33,164 bases of DNA from an uncultured Muribaculaceae bacterium (GTDB lineage Bacteria > Bacteroidota > Bacteroidia > Bacteroidales > Muribaculaceae): contig CAKUMB010000017.1 in NCBI GenBank assembly GCA_934667475.1, positions 1 to 33,164 on the forward strand, in the 5' to 3' direction. Below the pieces are notes generated by a model. That model ran no database searches. It was not told the origin of the DNA and saw only the letters and a program-made list of their open reading frames with translations. The stretch's first letter is position 1; each line of letters begins with the position of its first letter. A program made the position numbers and the translations under genes. Below, piece by piece: positions 8,501 through 16,623 of the stretch.

Positions 8501-10447
8501 GATTGGATGAAGTTCATGCCCGACATGCCGCCCATGACAGGCGTGCTCAATGCCGACATGGATGTGGCCTACGACGGCAAAAACCTGGAGGGCAACGGCA
8601 AGGTGGCGCTCAACAACTTTGTGTACAACGACCAGCCGCAGGGCAACTATGAGATGAACACGCGCCTCACCATCGACCCGAGCACGGCCAGCACCACGGT
8701 CAACGCCGATGTCAATGTCGACGGCTCGCAAGTGGCTCTGGCCTACGGCTCACTCAACGACTCCACTTCGCACAACCCGTTTAACGTGAAAATGAAGCTC
8801 AACCACTTTCCGCTGTGCAAGGCGTCGGCCTTTATTCCTGGCGGACTGGTGGCACTGGGCGGATATCTCGACGGCGACCTGAGCGTGACAGGCTCGATGC
8901 AGAAACCCGTGATTAACGGCTATGTGATGGGCGACTCGGCAGTGGTGCAGCTGCCGCGCTACGGCAGCTCGATGGCGCTGGCATCGAGCAAGATACCCAT
9001 CGACTCCAATGTGGTGCGACTCGACAACTACAAGATATTGGGACTCAACAACCGCCCCGTCACAGCCAACGGCGTGGTGAACATGCGCGACATGCAAAAC
9101 ATGATAATCGACCTGCGCCTCGACGGCAGCAACGTGCAGTTCATTGGCAGCGAGCAGAAGAGTTCGAGCGAGGTGTTTGGCAAGGCATTCGCCAATCTGG
9201 CCTGCTCGGTGCGCGGCCGCGGCAACTACATGGACGCACAGGCGTCGCTGACCCTGCTGCCGGGGTCAAACATCACCTATGTGCTGCAAGACGAGGTGTC
9301 GAGCCTGACCACGCAGGTGGATGAAAACATGGTGCGCTTTGTCAGCGGACGCGACTCGCTGAGCTGGATGAACCTGAAGACCCAAGCCGCCGCCTCGGCC
9401 ATGAACGTGCGCGCCGACATCGATGTGCAGCAGGGGGCCAAAATCAACGCCTACCTGTCGGCCGACGGCAAAGACCGCGTGCAAATCGACGGCAGCGGCA
9501 AGCTGAAATACACCCTCGACTTTGCCGGCAAGAGCAACATGGTGGGCTCATACACCATAGAGTCGGGCAGTGTGCGCTACTCGCCGCCACTGATTTCGCA
9601 AAAGATATTCAACTTTGTGGAGGGCAGCCGCATTACGTGGACGGGCGACCTGATGAACCCGCAGCTCGACATCACCGCCACCGAGTCGCTGAAGACGAGC
9701 GTGAACTCGGGCGGCGAGGGCTCGCGCCTGGTGGACTTCGTGATCACCGCCACCGTGGGCAACAGCCTGAGTAACATGAGCCTCGACTTCGACATGAGCG
9801 CCAACAACGACATGACCGTGCAAAACGAACTGCAGGGCATGACGCCGCCGCAGCGCTCGCAAGCCGCCATCAACCTGCTGCTCTACAACTCCTACTCGGG
9901 CTTGAACTCAACGGGCAGCATGAACCTCTCGACCACCGGTGCGCTCTACTCGTTCCTGCAGTCGCAACTCAACAGCTGGGCGGCCAGCAACCTCAAGGGC
10001 ATAGACCTTACATTCGGCATCAACCAGTATGACCAAAGCCGCAACGGCAAGTCGCAGACCGAGACCAGCTACTCCTACCGCCTGTCGAAGACGCTGTTTA
10101 ACGACCGCTTCAAGATAGTGGTGGGCGGCGAGTATAGCACCGACGCCACCAGCGAGCAAAACTTCTCGCAAAACCTTATCAACGACATCTCGTTTGAATA
10201 CAACCTGAACGCGAGCGGCACAAAATATCTGCGCCTATTCCGCCACACAGGGTTCGAGAGCATACTCGAGGGCGAAGTCACCGAAATGGGCGCGGGCTTT
10301 GTGATTAAGCGCAAGCTGAGCACACTGCGCCACCTGTTCCGCTACCGCTCGCCCGAACGCATAGCCGAAGACTCGGCAAAGGCAGCACGCGAAGCCGCGC
10401 GCAAGGCCGCAGCAGAATCACCAACACAGCAACACCACAGCAAATGA
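5576..10447 (+). CDS. tamB: TamB-like translocation/assembly module protein (DUF490)
   Basis: 1623 residues. One N-terminal membrane anchor (about 25-50) is followed by a very long AsmA/TamB-type beta-rich periplasmic rod and a C-terminal DUF490/TamB domain (about 1180-1560), then a charged Ala-rich tail. In other bacteria TamB spans the periplasm as a hydrophobic groove and moves phospholipids and/or assists outer-membrane protein assembly with a TamA-type barrel. Here the next gene is that partner, and the stop and start overlap by 4 bases, implying translational coupling. Start is GTG at 5576; no in-frame ATG lies ahead of the membrane helix. A TAAGTTTG at 5521-5528 is a possible -7 element, but its upstream half is poor. 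Length is normal for Bacteroidetes. Confidence 0.92.
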   Translation: MDQDTKNGGSTPNKAQTGTHASAGKIAAWAVATIVAIVVLLPLSLYIPWVQNAVKDVACRYASEATGMSISVDRILIKFPLKMSVDGVAVLDSARDTMVVAGNLTANVALRPLLDKRVSVDEASLSDGAYRMLSEDSSMLLKARVRLCQIRGTLVDLNRREVNLPYGDLRGGNVSLVYRPDKVKHKPDTAKTEPWRVTVGHLTLADVDYAMSMQPTIDTLTTHIGSARLDGGIVDMAAHTVDADYFGLDSVSCDYRYPTAEWARRYTQLHPVEPDTFPPADTATWQIRGKQVSLSRSSAVYALKGAKPASRGLDMNHIAVSGINLSIANLYNQGVNVKVPITSLKATERCGVGITEAKGTFAMTQSSIDVRRMELHTLLSDILLDTHLDMSLLDTKPTGIIRLDTRAAIALQDVQRLMPALAPMLKGVPQLRPIALEAKIKGNPNHVAIERCMAEIPRYARAEVSGTADNVLDSKRLAGNLAVKARLLNINFVKPMLLDAATQRQVGLPPMDVTANAKFNSSSIAGDAVMRLATGSLAGKGHFSANSQGYGIDATLTTFPVQAVLPLMGIGNVTAHITASGHGFDFTSPKTAVKANVDLGSIVYNKAEYRNMRANVDMGGGHIKGTLDSSNPNCDLYLQCDATQSGDNYDFDVTGNINDLDLHALNLYSGVCRGNGMIKASGSMNLRRNLYDVKLDLNDLNWTVDSDALFANSASLNFVATDSSVTAGIIDEGTTLDFSAGCGLNALMSQFERSYKIAMGQYEKRSLNIDTLQRALPHFALNLQMGSDGMIQRYLDKYDVDFRKVSMNVRNDSTIFIDGLVHSLSIGSTAIDTITLHAQESKNKYLAFNAHMGNRPGTFDEFASVTMRGGIGGPVLNFLVEQQNIKRETGYRVGVNAALTDTAVNMRFFPQQPVIGYRKWNVNDSNYVSFNYLSKMLKANLQLESDSSLVSLQTHPAGDAGKENINLKLANVRIQDWMKFMPDMPPMTGVLNADMDVAYDGKNLEGNGKVALNNFVYNDQPQGNYEMNTRLTIDPSTASTTVNADVNVDGSQVALAYGSLNDSTSHNPFNVKMKLNHFPLCKASAFIPGGLVALGGYLDGDLSVTGSMQKPVINGYVMGDSAVVQLPRYGSSMALASSKIPIDSNVVRLDNYKILGLNNRPVTANGVVNMRDMQNMIIDLRLDGSNVQFIGSEQKSSSEVFGKAFANLACSVRGRGNYMDAQASLTLLPGSNITYVLQDEVSSLTTQVDENMVRFVSGRDSLSWMNLKTQAAASAMNVRADIDVQQGAKINAYLSADGKDRVQIDGSGKLKYTLDFAGKSNMVGSYTIESGSVRYSPPLISQKIFNFVEGSRITWTGDLMNPQLDITATESLKTSVNSGGEGSRLVDFVITATVGNSLSNMSLDFDMSANNDMTVQNELQGMTPPQRSQAAINLLLYNSYSGLNSTGSMNLSTTGALYSFLQSQLNSWAASNLKGIDLTFGINQYDQSRNGKSQTETSYSYRLSKTLFNDRFKIVVGGEYSTDATSEQNFSQNLINDISFEYNLNASGTKYLRLFRHTGFESILEGEVTEMGAGFVIKRKLSTLRHLFRYRSPERIAEDSAKAAREAARKAAAESPTQQHHSK

Positions 10448-12762
10448 CGACAAACAAACTGCTAACCCGCATAGCGATGGCCGTTCTGGCCGCAGCCGCT
10501 GCCCTGGGCACCGCTTCGTGCTCCACCACCAGCCGCCTTGAGGCTGGCGACGTGCTTTATACCGGAGTGAAAAAGGTGGACTACCGCCAGGCCGACTCGG
10601 TGAAAATCGACGCCGATGTGCAAGACCAGATATTTGAGGCCATCAACGTGAAGCCCAACAACCCGCTGTATTCGCCCTACTACCGCACCCCACTGCCCAT
10701 AGGACTGTGGGTGTATAACCACTGGAATCCGAAGTCCAAGGGCCTCAAGGGATGGCTCTACCGCAAGCTGGCCGCACAGCCGGTGCTCATAAGCCGCGTG
10801 CGCCCCGAGGCGCGCGTGAAGATGATCAACACCCTGCTAAGCAACAACGGCTACTTCAGCTCGAGCGCAGCCTACACCCTTAACTACAGCAGCAAAAACA
10901 AGCGCAAGGCCAGCATCACCTACAGCGTGAACGTGGGCAAACCCTATGTGATAGGCCATGTGACCTACCTTGAAGGCGGCACTCCGCTGAGCCAGCTCAT
11001 CGACTCGATGGCGCGCGCCGACAGCTATCTGCGCCAGGGCAAGCGCTACTGCCTGGACTCGCTCAACAACACGCGCATCAACATCACCAACAAGCTGCGC
11101 GACAAGGGCTACTACTACTTCCAGCCCGACTACCTGCAGTATGAGGCCGACAGCTCGCTGGAAAAGGGAGTGATAGACCTGAGGCTGATGAAGTCGGCCA
11201 ACATACCCAACATGGCCATGGTGCAATACTACACACGCCGCGTGACGGCCACTGTGGAAAGCAGCGACGGCGGCGGCACGCCCGACACGCTGCAAATGCG
11301 CAACTGCACCCTGGTGAAGATGATGCCGGTGAAAATCAAGAACGAACTGATTCCATCGTGCCTCAGCTCAAGGCCAGGACGCCCATTCAAGGTGGGCAGC
11401 ATGGACCGCACGCAACTGCGGCTGTCGCGCCTGGGCATATTCAGCAGCATCAACATGAACGTGACGCCCGTAGACTCGGTGACACCCGAGGGCAACGGAC
11501 TGCTTGACCTGGATGTGAAGTGCGCCCTCGACAAGCCACTGGAGGTGAAATTTGAGGTGCAGGGCACGTCGAAGTCAAACAGCTTCATCGGCCCCGGACT
11601 CGAGACCTCGCTCACACACAAGAATCTGATGGGCGGCGGCGAGCAGCTGAGCTGGAACTTGAATGCCTCCTACGAGTGGCAGACGGGCAAGGGCAGCAGC
11701 TATAAGAACAGTGACTTGAACTCCTACGAATTCGGGTCGGACGTGACCCTGGCCATTCCACGGCTGCTGGCACCGCGCTTCGTCGACCGCTCGCGCCGAT
11801 ACCTCAACTGGACGCGAACCTCACTAAGCGCAAGCATCATGAACCGCCCCAACTACTTTAAAATGGCGCAGTTTGGCACCAAATTCAGCTGGGAGTGGCA
11901 TGCCAACAAAAAGTCGCTCAACCAGTTCACCCCATTCAAGCTCACCTACTCGAAGGTGATAAGCAAAACGGCGGCCTTCGACTCGGCAATGGCGGCCAAC
12001 CCAGCCATTGCGCAGAGTTTCAAAAACACGTTTATCCCCGAAATGGAATACTCCTACACCTACGACAACAGCTTCGGGCCCAACAACATCACATGGTCGT
12101 CGACCATCACCGAGGCAGGCAACCTGTTTGCCGGCATGTGGGCGGCTTGCGGTTCCAAGGGCACCAAGAGGCTGTTTGGCACACCATTCTCGCAATTCAT
12201 AAAGGCGCAGACCCAGCTGGTGTGGTCGCGCAACCTGGGCGGCGGCAAGAGCCTTGTGTCGCGCGTGTTCCTCGGCGCAGCGCACGCCTATGGCAACTCG
12301 TCGCAGGTGCCCTACAGCGAGCAGTTCTACATAGGCGGCGCCAACTCGGTGCGAGCCTTCACCGTGCGCACCATTGGCCCGGGCAGCTACCACCCTGCCG
12401 AGCAGAGCATCAACGCCTACTACGACCAGACCGGTACGTTTAAGTTCGAAACCAACTGGGAGCTGCGATTCCCCATTTTGGGCTATTTCAATGGTGCAAT
12501 TTTTGTAGACGCTGGCAACGTGTGGCTGCTGAAAGCCGACGACCTGCGCCCTGGCGGTGAACTGAAGCTTAAAAACTTTTTCGACCAGCTGGCTGTGGGC
12601 ACTGGTGTGGGTCTGCGCTTCGACATGAGCATGCTGGTGGTGCGCGCCGATGTGGGCGTGGGCATCCACGCGCCCTACGACACCGGCAAGCGCGGCTATT
12701 ACAACATGAAGCGCTTCAAAGACTCTCTGGCCCTGCACATAGCCATCGGCTACCCATTTTAG
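10444..12762 (+). CDS. tamL: TamL: lipoprotein BamA/TamA-family outer-membrane barrel
   Basis: 772 residues. A signal peptide with lipobox LGTASC (lipidated Cys26) marks the lipoprotein variant of TamA found in Bacteroidetes, known as TamL. POTRA-like periplasmic repeats fill about 30-360 and a BamA/Omp85-type barrel the rest, ending in an aromatic (IGYPF) as expected for outer-membrane barrels. At about 635 the sequence GGANSVRAF stands where BamA proteins carry the loop-6 VRGF motif; Ala replaces the usual Gly. It overlaps tamB by ATGA and is almost certainly co-translated with it. Role: outer-membrane end of the Tam machine. Confidence 0.93.
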   Translation: MTTNKLLTRIAMAVLAAAAALGTASCSTTSRLEAGDVLYTGVKKVDYRQADSVKIDADVQDQIFEAINVKPNNPLYSPYYRTPLPIGLWVYNHWNPKSKGLKGWLYRKLAAQPVLISRVRPEARVKMINTLLSNNGYFSSSAAYTLNYSSKNKRKASITYSVNVGKPYVIGHVTYLEGGTPLSQLIDSMARADSYLRQGKRYCLDSLNNTRINITNKLRDKGYYYFQPDYLQYEADSSLEKGVIDLRLMKSANIPNMAMVQYYTRRVTATVESSDGGGTPDTLQMRNCTLVKMMPVKIKNELIPSCLSSRPGRPFKVGSMDRTQLRLSRLGIFSSINMNVTPVDSVTPEGNGLLDLDVKCALDKPLEVKFEVQGTSKSNSFIGPGLETSLTHKNLMGGGEQLSWNLNASYEWQTGKGSSYKNSDLNSYEFGSDVTLAIPRLLAPRFVDRSRRYLNWTRTSLSASIMNRPNYFKMAQFGTKFSWEWHANKKSLNQFTPFKLTYSKVISKTAAFDSAMAANPAIAQSFKNTFIPEMEYSYTYDNSFGPNNITWSSTITEAGNLFAGMWAACGSKGTKRLFGTPFSQFIKAQTQLVWSRNLGGGKSLVSRVFLGAAHAYGNSSQVPYSEQFYIGGANSVRAFTVRTIGPGSYHPAEQSINAYYDQTGTFKFETNWELRFPILGYFNGAIFVDAGNVWLLKADDLRPGGELKLKNFFDQLAVGTGVGLRFDMSMLVVRADVGVGIHAPYDTGKRGYYNMKRFKDSLALHIAIGYPF

Positions 12763-12788
12763 CCCTCAGCCACACATAACGCATTTAT

Positions 12789-12836
12789 ATTCAGCGATGA
12801 AAGGACACGGATAGCCGCGTCCTTTCATCGCTGAAT
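12789..12836. terminator. Long bidirectional hairpin between tamL and the receptor remnant
   Basis: 22-base arms (12789-12810 and 12815-12836) around a 4-base ATAG loop, with only one non-Watson-Crick pair (G-U). It sits between converging transcripts. On the plus strand it is followed by CGCATTTTA, a weak U tract. It probably ends tamL transcription and perhaps the opposing unit. Confidence 0.65.
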
Positions 12837-12857
12837 CGCATTTTACCGACACTGGCG

Positions 12858-13695
12858 TCAGTTGGGTGCGTAGGGGATGATGTAGCGCTTTGAACTGGCC
12901 GAGCCCACTATGCCCCAGCCGCCATTCACGTTGGAGTGAATGCCTATGGGATTGGTGAACACATCGCTGAGCGATATGCGGTATTTGGCCATCGACTTTT
13001 GGAAGTAATACAGATCGGGCGAAATGCTGAGAAGGTCGACCATCACATATCGCTTGCATCGAAGGAAGAAACCACTCATCTTGCGGCGGATGCGGCTCTC
13101 AACGGTGATTACGCAGTCTTTGCCGTCAATCAGGTGGTCGTCGAAGGCACTGTTGAAGTAGGCATCGAGCAGACCGTAGCCCTTGTCGAGCTGGCCGTCG
13201 TGAAACACTGGCGAGGCCGATGTGAACACGTCGCCCACATGATAGTAGGTGCACAGGTCGGATATTGCAAACTCGCCCACGCTGCGCACGCGCATCATGT
13301 AGTAGTTGCGTGTGCCGGGCTGGTCGTGAAACTTGAATGTGATGCGCATCACAGTGTCGGCACCCCAGTCGTCGCTCATTGCCAGCCAATCGTCCTCGGT
13401 GCTTAAATAGCGGGCCTCTTCGTCGGCCGCCTTGCTGTAGAACGGTTCGTGAGACATGTCGGAAAGCTCCACTATGGGCAGCACAGTGGTTTCGGCGGAG
13501 GTCGGTGGCGCTCATCTGCGACGAGAGCAGACCAAAGTTGCTGCGGCGGCCATACACCACCACATTGTCGAGTTTCACGCCCGAGGCAAGGCTTGAAGAG
13601 TCGCGCTGCGAGTCGCCAGGCTTTGTGTCGCCGGCCCAGGCCATGGGCGCAGCCACCGCCACAGTGGCAGCCAGCGTTAAAATTCTGTTTACCAT
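12858..13695 (-). pseudogene. Deletion scar: TonB-dependent receptor 5' end joined out of frame to DUF4249 3' end
   Basis: Read from 13695, the first 65 or so codons give a signal peptide (ILTLAATVAVAAPMAWA) and then VKLDNVVVYGRRSNFG followed by SSQMSA. That is the start of the plug region of TonB-dependent receptors of the type that precede DUF4249 genes. At about 13505-13515 the homology jumps to another frame. From SAETTVLPIVELSD down to YIIPYAPN at 12858 (about 215 residues) the sequence looks like the C-terminal part of a DUF4249 lipoprotein, including DQPGTRNYYMMRVRS. The DUF4249 frame has a TGA at 13512-13514 and no start of its own. Receptor and DUF4249 genes normally sit in this order, so one deletion of a few kilobases explains the scar. 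Neither part should be functional. Confidence 0.8.
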
Positions 13696-13731
13696 AGCGG
13701 TTTTACGTGTTTTTTTGTATGTGACCTTTTT

Positions 13732-14295
13732 TTACGAGTCGCTCTCATCGAGCACCCAAATCATTCGCAGGGTGGCCGTCTTCCAGCTGAAGCCGTCGGG
13801 CAAGTCAAAGAGGTATCCCTTAGCCACCTTGTCGATGATGAGGCGCGTGGGCCGGTCGTAGGGGTCAATGGCAACCACCTCGTAATAGTTTGGGGTAAAG
13901 TAGGCCTCGCTCGACAGCGGGTTCACGTCGATGGTGAAGCCACTGCCGTTGGCACTGAACGTGAGCGTGCGGCTGCTGCCGTTGGCAAACACTGCATGAG
14001 CCTTACTGAACTTGACGGGGAGCTCTTCACTGCTATAGGTCACAATGTCGGAAACACGATTGTTGTCGTAGACAATGGTTGACTGGCGCTTCCACGATTT
14101 GGTGGCAATAGCCGTAATCAGCCAGCTGGTGGTGTATTCCGTGCCGGCATCAATCATGGCGCCGTTGGCCCAGAACACCTTGTTTTTTGAATCCTGTGGA
14201 CGAGTGATGTGGTTGGGGTCTGGTTCGTCGCCTCCGCAAGCCGCAAAGGCAAGCATCAGGGGCATCAGCATTAGCAAGATAATCGCCTGCTTCAT
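13732..14295 (-). CDS. Putative lipoprotein of unknown function
   Basis: 187 residues with a signal peptide and lipobox LAFAAC (Cys20), followed by GGDEPDPN, a typical start for a surface-exposed Bacteroidetes lipoprotein. The remainder is probably beta-rich, without a motif I recognise. It has a very good promoter at 14339-14369 and ends 36 bases ahead of the receptor/DUF4249 scar, so it was probably the first gene of that damaged receptor operon. It is intact, but its partners are gone. Confidence 0.75.
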   Translation of the reverse strand: MKQAIILLMLMPLMLAFAACGGDEPDPNHITRPQDSKNKVFWANGAMIDAGTEYTTSWLITAIATKSWKRQSTIVYDNNRVSDIVTYSSEELPVKFSKAHAVFANGSSRTLTFSANGSGFTIDVNPLSSEAYFTPNYYEVVAIDPYDRPTRLIIDKVAKGYLFDLPDGFSWKTATLRMIWVLDESDS

Positions 14296-14338
14296 ATCGA
14301 TTTGTGTTTAGTGTTTGAAAAACATTAATTAGTTGCAC

Positions 14339-14369
14339 CAAATATAACGATAAAAAACATAAGCGGCAA
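14339..14369 (-). promoter_or_regulatory. Promoter for the orphan lipoprotein operon
   Basis: Minus strand: TTG (14369-14367), 20 bases, TATATTTG (14346-14339). Both elements match the Bacteroidetes consensus. The ATG is about 44 bases downstream. Confidence 0.75.
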
Positions 14370-14411
14370 TAGATTAAGCGGATTCCGAAGTTTTTTTGCA
14401 TCTATTAACAT

Positions 14412-15209
14412 CTACGGCTTTACGAGGAAGGAACTAAGCTCATAGAGGAGGTAGATGGGAAGGAACACTATCATGAGAGTGAATGGGTCGCCCGTGGGGG
14501 TGATGACGGCAGCCAGCACCAGCAGCAGCACTATGGCGTGGCGGCGGTAGGTGGAGAAGAAGCTGCGGTGCAGAATACCCACGCCGCCCAGCAGCCAAGC
14601 CAGCAGCGGCAACTCAAACACCACACCCATTATGAATATCATCATCAGGAAGGTGTCCATGTAGCTGTCGAGCGAAATTTGGTTGGGCACCATCGCGCTC
14701 ACATGGTAGTCGGCAAGGAAGCGCAGCGTGACGGGGAACACGGTGAAGTAGCCCACGGCCACTCCCAGATAGAACATAAGCACGCCTATGCCGAAGGCCA
14801 GGCGCACACCGTGGCGCTCGCGCTCGTATAGGGCCGGGCGCACAAAGGTCCACAGCAGGTAGATGACCACCGGGAAGGCAAGCACCAGCGCGAGCCAGAA
14901 CGAGGTGGACATGTGAATGAAAAACTGCGAGGCCAGCTGAATGTTGATGAGGTTGACGTGGAAGCCCTGGGTGGAAAACTGTGGGGCAAATGGGATGCCT
15001 GCGGTGATGCGCTCAAACAGGCGGTAGAGCACAAAGTCGCCACGGCACGGAGCCAGAATCACGCTGTCGAAGATGTCGGGCATGTAGACAAACAGCACGC
15101 CGGCAAACACAACGAGCACCACGGCAATCTTGATGAGCACCGCGCGCAGGGCATCGAGATGATCCCAAAAGGACATCTCGGGCAGCGTTTCGTTTGACTT
15201 TTCGGGCAA
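14412..15209 (-). CDS. tatC: Twin-arginine translocase subunit TatC
   Basis: 265 residues if translation starts at the TTG at 15209, or 254 from the ATG at 15176. I keep the longer form because Bacteroidetes TatC often has a few residues before the conserved FWDHLDALR, but the ATG is a fair alternative. Six membrane helices are visible, with the family landmarks FWDHLDALR near the N-terminus, FWLALVLAFP, LRFLADYHVSAMVPNQISLDSYMD, and ITPTGDPFTL in the last third. TatC binds twin-arginine signal peptides and works with TatA to export folded proteins. It lies 10 bases after tatA with no TatB, consistent with a minimal TatAC system. Confidence 0.95.
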   Translation of the reverse strand: MPEKSNETLPEMSFWDHLDALRAVLIKIAVVLVVFAGVLFVYMPDIFDSVILAPCRGDFVLYRLFERITAGIPFAPQFSTQGFHVNLINIQLASQFFIHMSTSFWLALVLAFPVVIYLLWTFVRPALYERERHGVRLAFGIGVLMFYLGVAVGYFTVFPVTLRFLADYHVSAMVPNQISLDSYMDTFLMMIFIMGVVFELPLLAWLLGGVGILHRSFFSTYRRHAIVLLLVLAAVITPTGDPFTLMIVFLPIYLLYELSSFLVKP

Positions 15210-15219
15210 GGCCAGCTTA

Positions 15220-15477
15220 CTATTTTAGGCGGTTTTCCTCTTGCTCGCGGCGCTCGGCCTCCTTCTTGGCGTTTAGCTCGTCGAGCTCGTTGACGGGACG
15301 GTTGATTTCGTCCTGAATGTCGTTAAGGCCCTCCTTGAAGCCGCGCACACCCTTGCCGAGGCCCTTCATGAGTTCAGGAATCTTGCGGCCGCCAAACAGC
15401 AGCAACACCACAAGGGCAATAATCACGATTTCGCCCGTGCCAAGGTTGAAAAGAAGCAGTATTGAATTGAGTGTCAT
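15220..15477 (-). CDS. tatA: Twin-arginine translocase subunit TatA/TatE
   Basis: 85 residues from the ATG at 15477. The layout is as for TatA: a short periplasmic N-terminus, one membrane helix (about 12-27, GEIVIIALVVLLLF), the FGG hinge followed by KIPELMKGLGKGVRGFKEG as amphipathic helix, then a charged tail with Glu/Arg repeats. TatA forms the pore of the Tat pathway. The annotated start excludes 15 upstream codons that would put charged residues ahead of the helix. It leads a tatA-tatC operon with a promoter at 15546-15553. Confidence 0.93.
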   Translation of the reverse strand: MTLNSILLLFNLGTGEIVIIALVVLLLFGGRKIPELMKGLGKGVRGFKEGLNDIQDEINRPVNELDELNAKKEAERREQEENRLK

Positions 15478-15545
15478 AGGTTTGCTAACTATTAATGTTG
15501 ATGATGTGCGCCGTGGCAACAAAGCTTTTTTGCCACTAAGCTTAG

Positions 15546-15553
15546 CAAAGTTA
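15546..15553 (-). promoter_or_regulatory. -7 element for tatA-tatC
   Basis: TAACTTTG on the minus strand, an exact TAnnTTTG match about 70 bases before tatA. The nearest TTTG (15580-15577) is 23 bases away, a little far. The site lies just left of the fabD promoter, so the two units diverge from one short region. Confidence 0.55.
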
Positions 15554-15563
15554 ATGAAAAGAA

Positions 15564-15594
15564 TTGATTATAATGGCAAAAAGTATTACCTTTG
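15564..15594 (+). promoter_or_regulatory. Promoter for fabD
   Basis: TTG (15564-15566), 20 bases, TACCTTTG (15587-15594). Both elements are good matches. The ATG is 45 bases downstream after an AT-rich leader. Confidence 0.75.
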
Positions 15595-15639
15595 TCGCGC
15601 ATTACGGAATTTTTTCTTTAATAATATATATATTAAATT

Positions 15640-16518
15640 ATGAAAGCATTTGTATTTCCAGGCCAGGGCGCACAATTTGTGGGCATGGGCAAAGACCTTT
15701 ATGAAGGCAATGCCGAGGCCAAAGAAATGTTTGAGAAAGCTAACGAAGTGCTCGGCTTCAGAATAACCGACCTTATGTTTAACGGCACCGAAGACGACTT
15801 GAAGCAGACCAAGGTGACCCAACCCGCAGTGTTCCTGCACTCGGTGATTCTGGCCAAGACACTGGGCGCCGACTTCACCCCCGACATGGTGGCCGGCCAC
15901 TCGCTGGGCGAGTTCTCGGCCCTGACCGCCGCAGGCGTGCTGCCCTTCGAGCAGGGCCTGAAGCTGGTGGAGACCCGTGCGCTGGCCATGCAGAAGGCTT
16001 GCGAGGCCACACCCTCGACCATGGCTGCCATCATTGGCCTGCCCGACGAGAAGGTGGAGGAGATTTGCGCCACTGTGGGCGGCGTGTGCGTTCCCGCCAA
16101 CTACAACTGCCCGGGCCAGGTGGTGATTTCGGGCTCGTTTGAGGCCATCACCGAGGCTTGCGAAAAGTTTAAGGTTGCCGGAGCAAAGCGCGCCCTGCCA
16201 CTGAAGGTGGGCGGAGCATTCCACTCGCCCCTCATGGAGCCTGCCCGCGCCGAGCTGGCCGAGGCCATACACAAGGCCAACTTCTCGAAGCCCATCTGCC
16301 CCATCTACCAGAATGTGGACGCTCTGCCCCACACCGACCCCGAGGAAATCAAGGAGAACCTCATTAAGCAGCTCACAGCCCCCGTGCGCTGGAGCCACAT
16401 TGTGAAAAACATGATTGCCGACGGCATGACCGAAGCTGTGGAGCTCGGCCCGGGCAAGGTGCTTCAAGGCCTCATTGGCCGCACATCGCGCGACGTGAAG
16501 GTGTCGGGCCTGCAGTAA
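15640..16518 (+). CDS. fabD: Malonyl-CoA:ACP transacylase
   Basis: 292 residues. It moves malonyl from CoA to acyl carrier protein to feed fatty-acid elongation in the cytoplasm. Signatures: PGQGAQ (7-12), the nucleophile elbow GHSLGE with Ser88, a conserved Gln in NCPGQVVISG (about 160), and the catalytic His in GGAFHSPLM (His195). Length and motifs are standard. It is a single-gene unit with its own promoter upstream and a strong terminator downstream; no other fab genes are adjacent. Confidence 0.97.
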   Translation: MKAFVFPGQGAQFVGMGKDLYEGNAEAKEMFEKANEVLGFRITDLMFNGTEDDLKQTKVTQPAVFLHSVILAKTLGADFTPDMVAGHSLGEFSALTAAGVLPFEQGLKLVETRALAMQKACEATPSTMAAIIGLPDEKVEEICATVGGVCVPANYNCPGQVVISGSFEAITEACEKFKVAGAKRALPLKVGGAFHSPLMEPARAELAEAIHKANFSKPICPIYQNVDALPHTDPEEIKENLIKQLTAPVRWSHIVKNMIADGMTEAVELGPGKVLQGLIGRTSRDVKVSGLQ

Positions 16519-16550
16519 GCTGACAGCCTCAGCACCGCAAGACAAAACAA

Positions 16551-16600
16551 ACCGCGCCGGTTTCCAAACAGAATTGTGGAAACCGGCGCGGTGCTTTTTT
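16551..16600 (+). terminator. Intrinsic terminator of fabD
   Basis: Perfect 15-bp arms (16551-16565 and 16578-16592) with a 12-base loop, followed by GC and seven T. It lies 32 bases after the fabD stop and just before the end of the opposing phosphoesterase gene. Confidence 0.9.
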
Positions 16601-16623
16601 TCACCCTATTGCCTGCGCTGCGG

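Noticed and set aside
13126..13500. Continuation of the receptor start frame for about 120 codons past the junction
   Set aside because: This part is Arg/His-rich and unlike any receptor, while the other frame over the same bases matches DUF4249. It is out-of-frame reading, not protein.
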